A stretch of 64,000 bases of DNA from Hofstenia miamia. Its lineage: Eukaryota; Xenacoelomorpha; Acoela. The stretch covers positions 1,046,849-1,110,848 of the forward strand of contig SCFE01000023.1 in assembly GCA_004352715.1 (NCBI GenBank), in the 5' to 3' direction. The notes beneath the pieces were generated by a model, which worked only from the letters and a program-made list of their open reading frames with translations, was not told where the DNA came from and made no database searches. Both the position numbers and the translations under genes were made by a program. Shown piece after piece: positions 10,200 through 18,892 of this stretch (position 1 is the stretch's first letter; the number at the start of each line of letters is the position of its first letter).

Positions 10200-11505
10200 T
10201 AGTCAGCATTGAGGTGCAATCTCCCAGGGCAATGAGTGATCATGAATGAGAAGTCATTAAGGTATTCCAACCATCAGGCAATGATGTTTGACTTGTTGCC
10301 AGAGAACTTTTTCAGCCATGCTAGGGTGGAGTTGTCGGTGTGCACAACAAATTGGCAGCCTAGAATGAAGAAATGAAACTTCTTTAGACTTTCAACAAGC
10401 ACCGACATTTCTAATTTCATAGCTCTGTAGTTCAGTTCAGCATTGCAGAGCTTCTGGCTGAAATATTGTACAGGGCATTCCTGACTGTTGATCGCTTGGC
10501 TGAGCACACCACTGATGGCAACCAAACTCACGTCACATTTGACAATGAATTCTCTCATATAATCTGGCATGTTCAGACTAGGAATCTGTCTGAGCATTTG
10601 CTTCACAGTGTCCAGCTCCTCTTGTTCAGCCCAAGTCCAACAAAATTCAGTATTCTTTCATAGTAAGTTAGAGATGTTCTTTGTTCAGTTGGCTAATTCA
10701 GAAATGAAGGAGCCATAATAGTTAAGAAAGCCCATCAGGCATTGAAGATCCTTGCATGAGCATGGAGTCTCAATTTGATCTAGATGGTCTTTCACGTCAT
10801 TTTTGATAGATATCCTTCCAGGTTCAATTGCCCTACCTAAGAAGGTAACTTGAGGCAATATGAGGGAACAGTTGTTTCCATTTACCCAGAGTCCAGAATT
10901 GTAGAGGATCTTCAAAGTGCGACCCAGTTTACTTAGGTGATCAGAGAATGTGTGTCCTGCAACAAGGATGTTGTCCATGTATGCAGTGATCCCAGGTTGG
11001 AGAACATTGGCGCCATTCCATAGTACACACATGACATAACACTGAAATGTGGCCAGAGCATTGCAGAGCCTGAAGGCCATGTACTTCCACTTGAAGAGGC
11101 CATAAGGCATAATAAAAGTGATTTTCAGAATGTCAGCAGGTTTCATTGGTATCTGCCAATAGGCTTTACAGAGATCCAAGCATGAAAATAATTTGTACTT
11201 GCTGGCGTCATAGAGTAAATCTTCAATGTGAGGTAATGGATATGCATCCTTGACTGTAATATTGTTGAGACATTGGAAATCAATGCAGAGGCAGTACTTC
11301 TTGCCTTGATGAATGAACACCATAGGTGCAGCATAAGGACTATTGCTATTTTGTATAATCCCACTTTCAATAAGATCACTAAGGATCTGTTCATACTCCT
11401 TTCTTAGATTCTCAGGTACCCTCTGAACTGGCAACCAAATGGGGTGATCACTCTTTGTCTTGATTGTGTGTTGTTCCCCAACAGCTTTTCCAACACTGAT
11501 TGAGT
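10200..11505 (-). pseudogene. Reverse transcriptase-RNase H of element B
   Basis: The frame at 11434-10685 is a Ty3-type RT: VPENLRKEYEQILSDLIESG, SPYAAPMVFIHQGKKYCLC, LCIDFQCLNNITVKDAYPLP, SCLDLCKAYWQIPM, then the active-site strand TAYMDNILVAGH. The usual Y-x-D-D is YMDN here, so the second catalytic Asp is replaced. After a frame break, 10606-10274 is RNase H (KCDVSLVAISGVLSQ, LNYRAMKLEMSVL, FVVHTDNSTLAWLKKF). Downstream, HCPGRLHLNADY continues the usual RNase H end. The upstream spacer (SVGKAVGEQHTIKT) matches the same spacer in element A near 12340. This copy is not functional. Confidence 0.85.
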
Positions 11506-11508
11506 GTC

Positions 11509-11740
11509 TCCAACCTCACGTCCTTTAATTGATTATTGGTATCTCAATGATTATCCTCCTTTATCTGCCTGCCTGTTAATTGGCATTTGGGTGAGGGTGT
11601 CATTTTTGTTTTTGTCTCCATCCTCATACCCTTTAATTGGTAATCAGATTGCAGAGATCTTTTTCTTATTCTGTGTTGTATATTGCTGGGTGTTTGATTC
11701 TCCATCCTCACGCCCTTTAGTTGATGATCAGATTGTGGAG
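11509..11740 (-). repeat. Three imperfect repeats encoding a QLKGxRME motif at the A/B junction
   Basis: Copies of a 35-40 bp sequence containing CCTCACGCCCTTTAGTTG (with variants) lie at about 11509-11546, 11616-11655 and 11697-11735, about 80-110 bp apart. In one minus-strand frame they read DHQLKGVRME, DYQLKGMRME and NNQLKDVRLE. They lie at the point where sequence of A gives way to pol of B, and may mark a recombination site or a repetitive C-terminal tail of the A polyprotein. Confidence 0.55.
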
Positions 11741-12284
11741 TCCTTCTGCACACTCTTCTGGCTTTCATCAGCAATCTGTGCATACTTTTGGTTCTCTTTA
11801 TTTTTCCTAAATTCAGTTACTAAACTAATATCCCATATCTTGGGGTCATATTTCATTTTATTTTTTACTGCCCTCTGGGGCATTACTCTTCTTTTGACTT
11901 CAGGTTCATCATTTTTAGGTCTATATTCTTCCTGGAATTCTTCTTTGTGAACACTATCCAGATCATCCATCTTGGCGTATGTGCCATCATTAATTTGTAT
12001 AATTTTAAATTCTGCATTTTTTTCTAGCATTGTTTGCTCTATGTCTACTGTTGCTTGCTTTAAATTTTGGAAGTGTAATACCCTTCCATCATTGAGTTTA
12101 TAGTTATTGTTTGGTAGTGTTTGTGTAATAGTGAATGGCCCTGGCCACTGTGTTTTTGTTTGACAAAAACCATTGCCACAGCATATGGGCTTTCTCTAGG
12201 TCCTATTATCTTGTTGTCTATTAGTTCATTCAGAATGGTATTGTAATTTTCTTTCAAATTTTCTGGTATTCCCCTACATGGTAA
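11728..12284 (-). pseudogene. Element A pol remnant: RT start fused to integrase C-terminus
   Basis: The minus-strand frame 12257-12060 begins as RT (LKENYNTILNELIDNKI, SPYAVAMVFVKQK). It then turns directly into a GPF/Y-type integrase tail in a neighbouring frame: QWPGPFTITQTLPNNNYKL with DGRVLHFQNLK. An acidic tail follows (12030-11728). The RT palm, RNase H and integrase core are missing, so an internal deletion near 12150 removed most of pol. The junction contains short A-rich sequence (CAAACAAAAACACAGTGG) that could have provided microhomology. The protein cannot be active. Confidence 0.65.
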
Positions 12285-13184
12285 TCATATCAGTTCATCC
12301 ATGGTCATTATAATTTTGTTTGTTTCTCCCACTGCTTTTCCAACACTTATTTCTCCAAAGTTGAATATTTTTGCGTGTTTTTGTAGGATTTTGACCAATT
12401 TTTCCCTTTCTCTTTCATTCAGGTGCTGATAGTCCATTTTGTTAATTTCTGGTATCTGATATTCTTTGTCTTCTTCTATTATGTTAATTGTCTTATTCAC
12501 TGTCATTTTTTCCATCTTGACTCTCTTCCCTTTTATCTTAAGGGTGTCTCTTTTTATGTTAACTATGTGGTAAGTTGCATTTAAAATTGGTATAGTACCT
12601 TTACCTTTCTTTACTGTGCACAGGCTTGATGGAATTGAATATTTCTTCATATTAATTCCTTTCTGATCATATATCATGATTTCTGCACTCATATCCTTTC
12701 CTGTTTCTATCTGGCACATTTTCCAATTATTTTGCAATATTTTTATATCCTCACTTAATTGAAATTGTATTACCTCCATGTTTTCTTCTTCTTTGTGGGT
12801 TATTACTATTTCTTCCTTTACTGATATTGTTATATTCATGTAATCTATGATGCACTTGTTATTCATCAGAAAATCATTTCCCAGTATCACTTCATACAGT
12901 AATGAATTTTTCTCTGTGTCTATAACTGTAAATGTTTGTGAGAATGTTGTATTCACTATTTGAATTGGTACCTCTTGCAGTTTGCCTTTTATGTCAATAT
13001 AATCTCCCAAAGCATTTAGTAACCTATTTTTTTCTTTTTGTAGATTTTGTCTTTTGAATCCTATCCTTGATGCACACTCATCAGTAATATTTGACATTAC
13101 TGCTCCCATATCTATAGTTGCTTTGACCATTACTCCATTAATTAAGTAAGTCTTCCTCTTTGAAATATGCTTCTTCCTCCTCAA
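12285..13184 (-). pseudogene. Retropepsin-like protease and pol spacer of element A
   Basis: This open minus-strand frame of 299 codons starts in a region joining gag and protease. The active-site strand reads VKATIDMGAVMSNI, where retropepsins have D-[ST]-G; here the middle residue is Met. The flap-distal region VILGNDFLMNNKCIIDY fits the protease C-terminal half. The remainder is the spacer before RT, ending with ISVGKAVGETNKI, which matches SVGKAVGE in element B. It is long and uninterrupted, so it has decayed less than its neighbours. Start and exact cleavage points are unknown. Confidence 0.75.
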
Positions 13185-13197
13185 TTAAATTCACTTG

Positions 13198-14590
13198 TCA
13201 CTTGCAATATTTTTTTGTGTGGCCTTTCTTACCACACATTTGGCATTTTAAGTCTTTCCTATGTATTCTTTTTATTGTGCCATTTTTCAATTTTATTTTT
13301 ATAATCTCATCTCTAGGTTTTTTCACATCTTCTTTTCCTGTTGTTTTACCATTACTATTTGTCATCAATAATGGTCCTGCCTTTATCATTGCTGATTTTT
13401 TGTTTATTCCTAGCATTGTTTTCCATTGTCATTTGTATGGCTAACCCTTTCCTTATCATTCTGGCTAAGGAATCATCAGCATCACACTTTATTTCAAACT
13501 GTTGTCAAATTGGATCTGGTAGTCCCTTGAAATGTGTGAAAACAAGTCATATTTTGAATATGTTCTTTCTCTCAAACTTAACTTTAACAATCTTTCTACC
13601 TGGGACATGTAATTACATAGATCTTCTCTTATTCATTTTCATACCATTTAGTAACATCTGATATTGGCTTTTAAAGCTTTCATCATCATAATATTGTTGG
13701 TACTCTCCCACCAATTTCTTATAATTTGTTTTCTTTTCTATGTCCAACACCAAATAGTGCTGATATGCTGCACCCCCCAGAGTAAAGAGGGAATCTCACT
13801 GCAGCTTGTCTCTGTGTAACCTTTCTTTCCTTCATGCTCATTTTGAACATTTGAACCCATTCATTAAATGTCAGTGAATAACTATCAACCCTTCCTGTGA
13901 ATTTAGGGAGGATTGCTTTACATGCCAGTGTGTCTATGTCTTCTTCCTCTGACAGCATAGTATCCTCAAATTTTCTTTTACCTGTTTTGTTATGGTAGTC
14001 ACTAATTTTTCCATGAATTCTTCCTCAGTTTCACACTGTTTGTAAATTTCTATTGGTGTCTCTCTTGTTGGTATTGCTTTGTTTAGCTTTTCTGGCTTCT
14101 CAGCTATTGTTGTTTCTATTACTTTGGCATTTCCTTTCCATATCAATCTCTATTTGCTTTGAGATGTTTTCTTCTCAAAGAATTATGTTTTCCTCATGCA
14201 TCTGGCTCATAAGTTGTTGTAATTTTTTGCTTTGTGCTTTAATCTCCTTATTGGCCTCTGTTAACTTTTCAATTTGTTTTTGGAACAAATTTCATTGTTC
14301 CGTTAATCTTGCACTTGTATCTTGCATGATTTCCTCAATATGTCTCTCTTTTTTGGCATTTGCTACCTCCACCTCAAACATTTGTTGTGTTAATTTTTTA
14401 TCTGTATTGTCAACTCTCTTCCTTCACTATTGTTGTTCTCAATTATATTGGTGAGCTCAGCTATAGTAAATTCTGTAGTTGCTTGTGCTGGATGTAGCAC
14501 TAGTTCTGTTGGGGACGTCTCACTTTTGGGGACATTGTAATGTCTTCTGGGGTTTTTTGATTTTGCAGCATTTTCTGTGTCTTGGCTTTA
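13198..14590 (-). pseudogene. Gag of element A with CCHC zinc knuckle, frameshifted
   Basis: Several minus-strand frames (14146-13934, 13958-13719, 13416-13198, and unlabelled frames upstream to about 14590) together read as gag. The capsid-like part includes LPKFTGRVDSYSLTFNEWVQ and AAVRFPLYSGG. The C-terminal nucleocapsid part has one zinc knuckle, CQMCGKKGHTKKYC (C-x2-C-x4-H-x4-C), a nucleic-acid-binding motif that packages element RNA. Lys/Glu-rich, possibly coiled sequence precedes the capsid. Stops and frame changes are frequent. The start codon cannot be fixed; coding character appears from about 14590, roughly 350 bp after the primer-binding site. Confidence 0.7.
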
Positions 14591-14938
14591 GTCTTTCATT
14601 TTTTCCTCAAATTTACCATTGTCATTGATAGCTTTGAGTAATTGTTTGCTGGTTCCCTTCTACAATTTTGCTTGTGCTTAAGTTAGGAGTTACATTCACT
14701 TGTCTTTTCATTGTTTAAAATTCTGGTTTTTATCTGTTTTTCTGATAAGGTTGTCTTCATAATTTGAGAAGAAACAACTATCTTTACTCAAATATGTTAG
14801 TCCCTTATTCTGGCTTTGATTAGATTTTCTTTCTTCTAAACTAACCATCTTTGCACACTAATTCTAGGTTTTCCTTTGTTTTTGACTTTTAGGATTTTCT
14901 TTAAATGTCCATTTCTTCTCTTTCATGCATGTCAGGTG

Positions 14939-14954
14939 CCTGTCATGGTCACCA
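14939..14954 (-). other. Primer-binding site resembling a tRNA-Arg complement
   Basis: Directly after the 5' LTR end (…GATTCTACA) the minus strand reads TGGTGACCATGACAGG. The complement of a typical eukaryotic tRNA-Arg(UCG) 3' end is TGGCGACCGTGACAGG, which differs by two transitions. The TGG placed immediately after the LTR fits a first-strand primer site. The tRNA identity is from memory of tRNA sequences and should be treated as probable. Confidence 0.6.
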
Positions 14955-15885
14955 TGTAGAATCTTGCCAATACTAATTTTGCAATTATTTAAGAGTTGCT
15001 ATTTCATTCTCAGGGTATGCACAATACTTAGGAGGTGACAGATTCTGAATTCTCTCAACCTAGCTTGTTGTATAGTTGATTAACTGAATTAATAAGCATT
15101 AGCAATCCTAAATCACAATTTATTTAGATTGAGAGCAGTGGATGGAATACAGGGTCAGAACCTGGGCTGTTATATGTGCATCCAGAGAAATTTTCATTGG
15201 TAACAGCTCCAGCTTTTACTTGAACTTTGCAATGGGAACCAGTTGGTGAATCAGTGTGTGGATGGTTAACTCAGTGATTGTGTGTGTGTGAACACTTAAT
15301 AATTTAGTGCATTGATTGTCCTTGTTATTATGACTATGTAAATAAAAGGAAATAATGCAACCATGGTGCTTTAGCTTGTTATTTTTCCTTACATATAATA
15401 GCCCTACAGATATAGTGATACATGTTAGCCCTCTGTACATGTGAACAATCAATGCAGTCAGCAAGAAAGTTAGTTTGTAAATCAGTCAACAGTCCACTAA
15501 ATTACTAGATAGTAAATACATTGTACAAAAGAACTGTACAGTAAACATGTAGAGCAATCTAAACGTAATCATAATAATCTGTGAGCAACAAATGATAGGA
15601 AAGTACCTGTTGATTGAAGCTTTTTTACAATTTTCCCTTACATTTCTAGTTCTGCTTTAATTATGCAACATCAGCATTAATGAGTGTATGCTGTTTGGTC
15701 ATCTTGATGTTTGCCAAATACTACTGAGTTAATTTAAATATCAAACTGCTTCAAACATTTTACAAATTAAATAATCTATCATATCCATGTGTTGTACAAT
15801 TTAATCAATATTACATTTTAGTCTTAGTTACTTCTATTCTTTCTCTCATTTTGACCATACATGGCTTCTGATGGATTATGCCACA
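14955..15885 (-). repeat. 5' LTR of element A (931 bp)
   Basis: Minus-strand ends are TGTGGC… at 15885 and …TTCTACA at 14955, giving TG…CA termini. Bases 15503-15885 align with pieces of 1-455 and 3684-4430, the 3' LTR. This copy lacks both the hAT transposon and the 300-bp segment. An 82-codon frame at 15464-15216 has no recognisable product. Promoter motifs cannot be assigned with confidence. Confidence 0.75.
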
Positions 15886-16429
15886 CTAATATCAAACCTG
15901 ATCCCACATTTACAGAGAAATCATAGAAAGCAATCAACCTGTAAAAATGTGGTCAAAAGGCCACAAAAGTCTGAATTGTACTAAAACCATAAATTTAATT
16001 GCTAACAAGGGATGCAATTACACTGATGATAGTGTGGCATTAACATTTTTGTCATTAATATTTTGCATTTAGTAAATATCAATTTGTACAATATTTATAT
16101 GAATTTGTATCTGCCTCATTTGACTTAATAAGTGTTAGAAAATCTGTGCCATTTTAAACATTTGAATCGTCTGCCATGCAGTATTTTTGATTTAATTGAT
16201 TACCATGCAAGAGTTAATTAGGGACCTGCTAGTGTTTACTCATAGTTTCACAGTATGCTTTTAGTGTTAAACTATTAAGAGGACTGACTCTCAGCTGTAC
16301 AGGAACAGTTCTTGCTACCACAAATTTTAATAAGACACTAGAGCCTCCATATCCACAATCACAGACATCTACAGAAACCAAACCATCATTAACAGAAGTC
16401 ACATCAAACCACACATCTATCATCTAATC
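15886..16429. other. Flank of element A; no gene recognised
   Basis: AT-rich sequence between the 5' LTR and the next retroelement fragment. I see no splice-bounded exon, RNA gene or terminal repeat. The frame at 16423-16229 on the minus strand is probably antisense to the gypsy-like fragment that starts nearby. Confidence 0.4.
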
Positions 16430-17230
16430 AATGCCTTAGGTGACCACCTCAACACAAAATGTGTAATCAATGATTTCAAATTTACAATCACTAACTATGA
16501 ATCTAGTCACAACACTTTAATCTTTGACATAATGAACCCCACCCTTTGCCTACAAGTTGGTATTACAAAAGGATTTCCTTGAAAAATATCACTGCATAAT
16601 TAACTTTATGGACAAAACACTAATGATCAACCCAGCAAATAAAGATATTACCACTCACCTTCAAACTATTGATAACCAAAATATCACTTTATATCATTTA
16701 GAAAAAATCAAAATTGAGCCCTTCAGTTGGTGCTTTGTTACACAAGAATATAAACAGCAACTATATTCTGACATTCTGATATAATAAATAATCAACAAAG
16801 GATGAGCACCCAAAAGTAGTGGAACTAGCCTCCCTTTTGAAATGTCACAATAACAAAGCCACCACAGTAATTCTGATTGTCACATTTGTCAACACCAAAA
16901 ATAAATTGATCTTGTCACTTAAGTTAGTGGAATCAGATACTGAAACAAACACTATTCCCACTGTTAGTAAGGAAACACATAGACACCTAACTCTTAACAA
17001 AATTAAACAATTGAATGAAATACTACAGAACCATTGCCCAGAGTATTTTGATAGGTGAAGAGCACTGCATCAGTGCCATCCACAATAAGCCCATATGCCA
17101 ACCAGTATGTCCAGTTTCTTAACATCTGAAACATAAATACCTGAAGATCATTACAGACTTATTAAACAACAGAATAATCCAACATTCCAAAAGCCCATAT
17201 TGTAGAATCATCACCCAGGCAAGGATGTGC
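16430..17230 (+). pseudogene. Plus-strand gypsy-type protease/pol spacer/RT-start fragment
   Basis: A broken coding stretch reads a protease end (KDFLEKYHCIINFMDKTLMI, comparable to NDFLMNNKCIIDY in element A), a spacer with LTLNKIKQLNEILQNH (16819-17058), and an RT start: LKHKYLKIITDLLNNRIIQ followed by SKSPY near 17205. Upstream, INDFKFTITNYESSHNTLIF appears in another frame. It ends near 17230 with no RT palm. Its strand is opposite to A and B, so it is a separate insertion. No LTR was found. Confidence 0.6.
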
Positions 17231-17403
17231 ACTTAATTATGGTAATTTACTTTGTTGTGTTACAGATTCCTATCATGGGGCAATATCTATTTTCCAAACT
17301 GCATAGTCCTTAGAATAGCTTTGGAAATATCTAATATTAATTTCTGTTGATTCCTAACCAATAACTTTTTAAGAAACCATCAACTCCAGTTTGATAGTGG
17401 GCA

Positions 17404-17716
17404 TCAGCCCAATGCCAAATTCTTCATCTTCTTTAGAGCCTCCTTCAGCTTTACAGTTGTGATTACTTCTTCTTCTTCTTGCCTGAATTCCTTCTGCATC
17501 TGTACACTCTCTAGTACAGCACTTCCCCATATATTCTGAACCTTACTGCATCCTTGCCCACTATAGCCATAGCATTTCTCCTGCATCTAGTTCTTTGTAG
17601 AATCTTCCTTCTTGGGTCTCAAACTTCATATTGTCTCATGTCTGCTTTACCCTTGCCCTATATTTTCTCAATTTCTCAGCTTCTGCAGCTAATCTCTGCT
17701 TAAGATATTATTATTA
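17404..17716 (-). pseudogene. R2-like LINE fragment, second copy of the RT N-terminal region
   Basis: This minus-strand block duplicates part of 18566-18880. ESVQMQKEFRQEEEEVIT and LKEALKKMKN match ESVQMQKEVRQEEELIT and LKEVLKKMKN in the right-hand copy. It is frameshifted and ends at a (TTA)n-like stretch near 17707. It lies head-to-tail downstream of the larger fragment. Confidence 0.7.
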
Positions 17717-18892
17717 TCATTTCTTCTCACAGCTTCATGCTGGTATCCCTCTCAGCTCAGAGAACTCACCAGTTCCCAGGGAGTCTGAGGGCTTTCCTCA
17801 GTACTCTAGCTGTTCCTAACAATGCTGCTTTCTGTGCTACTGATCCTCCCACTTTGGTACTCCCAACTCCTCCAAGTATCTCTTATGCTTCTTACCCTGA
17901 ATCTCTGCTTGCCTTTTCCAATGTCTCCCCTTGCTTCTGCAACATCTTCCTTGAACTAGCGTACATCTTCAGGTCATCCATGTACCACAGGTGACTCACT
18001 GCTCTACCATTCTTCTCCATCTTATACCCTATGCCTGTCTCCTTTAATTTTACTGTGATAGGTATTAAGCTAACTACAAACAGTAGTGGTGTGAAGCTGT
18101 ATCCCTGAATGCCTTACCTAAACCTCAGCCTGTGCCTGTCTATCACAGTCTGCCACTTTCCCATCTCTCTTCCCAGAAACTCAACCCATTTCCATGAAAC
18201 TCCATTGGCCTCTAGCATTCTCAATACCCATCTATGTGATATGCTGTCATATGCCTTCCTGTAGTCTATCCATGCCATTCCTAAGTTTGTCTTCCTTCTT
18301 CTACAATTCTCCACTACTGCCTGGTCTATTAACAACTGATCTTTGCATCCTCTTGTTGTTGTCCTACATCCCTTCTGCTCCTCTGGTATCAACCTGTTCT
18401 GTTCTGAGTAACACGCCAGCCTACTTGAAATCACAGAAATGTCCTTCCCACTACCATCCACTCTGGACACCCACTCACCACACACTCCTCCAATGCTACT
18501 GCTAGTCTCTCATGAACACTTGTGAACTTCTTCAGCCAATACCCATGTACCTCATCTCTGCCTGGCACCTTCCAGTTCTTCATCTTCTTTAGAACCTCCT
18601 TCAGCTCTGCACTTGTGATTAATTCTTCTTCTTGCCTGACTTCCTTCTGCATCTGCACACTTTCTATCTCTGGTCCCACACTTCCCCATATATTCTCCCA
18701 GAACCTTACTGCATCTTTGCCTGCTCTAGCTGTAGCCTTTTCTCCTGCATCTAGTTCTTTGTAGAATCTTCCTTCTTGAGTCTCAAACTTCATATTGTCT
18801 CTTGCCTGCTTCGCCCTTGCCCTATATTTTCTTAGTTTCTCAGCTTCTGCAACTAATCTCTGCTTTAGTTCTTCTCTTGCAGTTTCTATTGG
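17717..18892 (-). pseudogene. R2-like non-LTR retrotransposon reverse transcriptase (fragment)
   Basis: The product is a LINE reverse transcriptase. On the minus strand, 18793-18431 gives FWENIWGSVGPE, KKMKNWKVPGRDEVHGYWLKK and a downstream PEWMVVGRT. After a frame break, 18485-18114 gives [27 protein letters not shown], then [15 protein letters not shown]. Near 17990 the active-site strand AVSHLWYMDDLKMYASSR is intact. This domain set is common in invertebrate elements annotated as R2-like; the exact clade is uncertain. Endonuclease, N-terminal zinc fingers and the 3' UTR are absent. At least two frameshifts make it inactive. It abuts the CR1-like LINE at about 18890. Confidence 0.8.

Larger units (their letters stand above)
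6694..11505 (-). mobile_element. Second Ty3/gypsy-type element (element B), 5' half missing, nested in A
   Basis: Read on the minus strand: RT and RNase H (11505-10200), an undefined stretch, a third ORF (9449-7765), a PPT (7590-7580) and a 3' LTR (7579-6694). Its third ORF and LTR termini resemble those of element A, so the two are relatives. The 5' LTR, gag and protease are absent; the right edge at about 11505 lies in the pol spacer, next to short repeats in A. No integrase signature (H2C2 or DDE) was seen between RNase H and the third ORF. The left LTR end abuts the third ORF of A at 6693. Confidence 0.7.
1..15885 (-). mobile_element. Degenerate Ty3/gypsy-type LTR retrotransposon (element A), left end outside the window
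   Basis: Read on the minus strand, the order is 5' LTR (15885-14955), primer-binding site, gag, retropepsin, a shrunken pol, a third ORF, polypurine tract and 3' LTR (from 4430 leftward past base 1). The two LTRs are recognised because bases 1-101, about 402-455 and 3684-4430 match 15503-15885 in the same order. Both LTRs start TGTGGCATAATC next to the expected internal signal: PBS on one side, PPT on the other. Every reading frame is broken, so the copy is dead. Element B is inserted in its middle and an hAT transposon in its 3' LTR. The gypsy assignment rests on the gag-PR-RT order, the CCHC knuckle and a GPF/Y integrase module. The left terminus and target-site duplication cannot be checked here. 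Confidence 0.8.

Noticed and set aside
13160-14454. Plus-strand hydrophobic frames over gag
   Set aside because: Antisense to gag and its CCHC knuckle.
17205-17225. CATATTGTAGAATCA identical to the left LTR junction of element B
   Set aside because: Here it falls within an RT start (SPYC) of another gypsy fragment, and similarity stops after 15 bases; judged coincidence.
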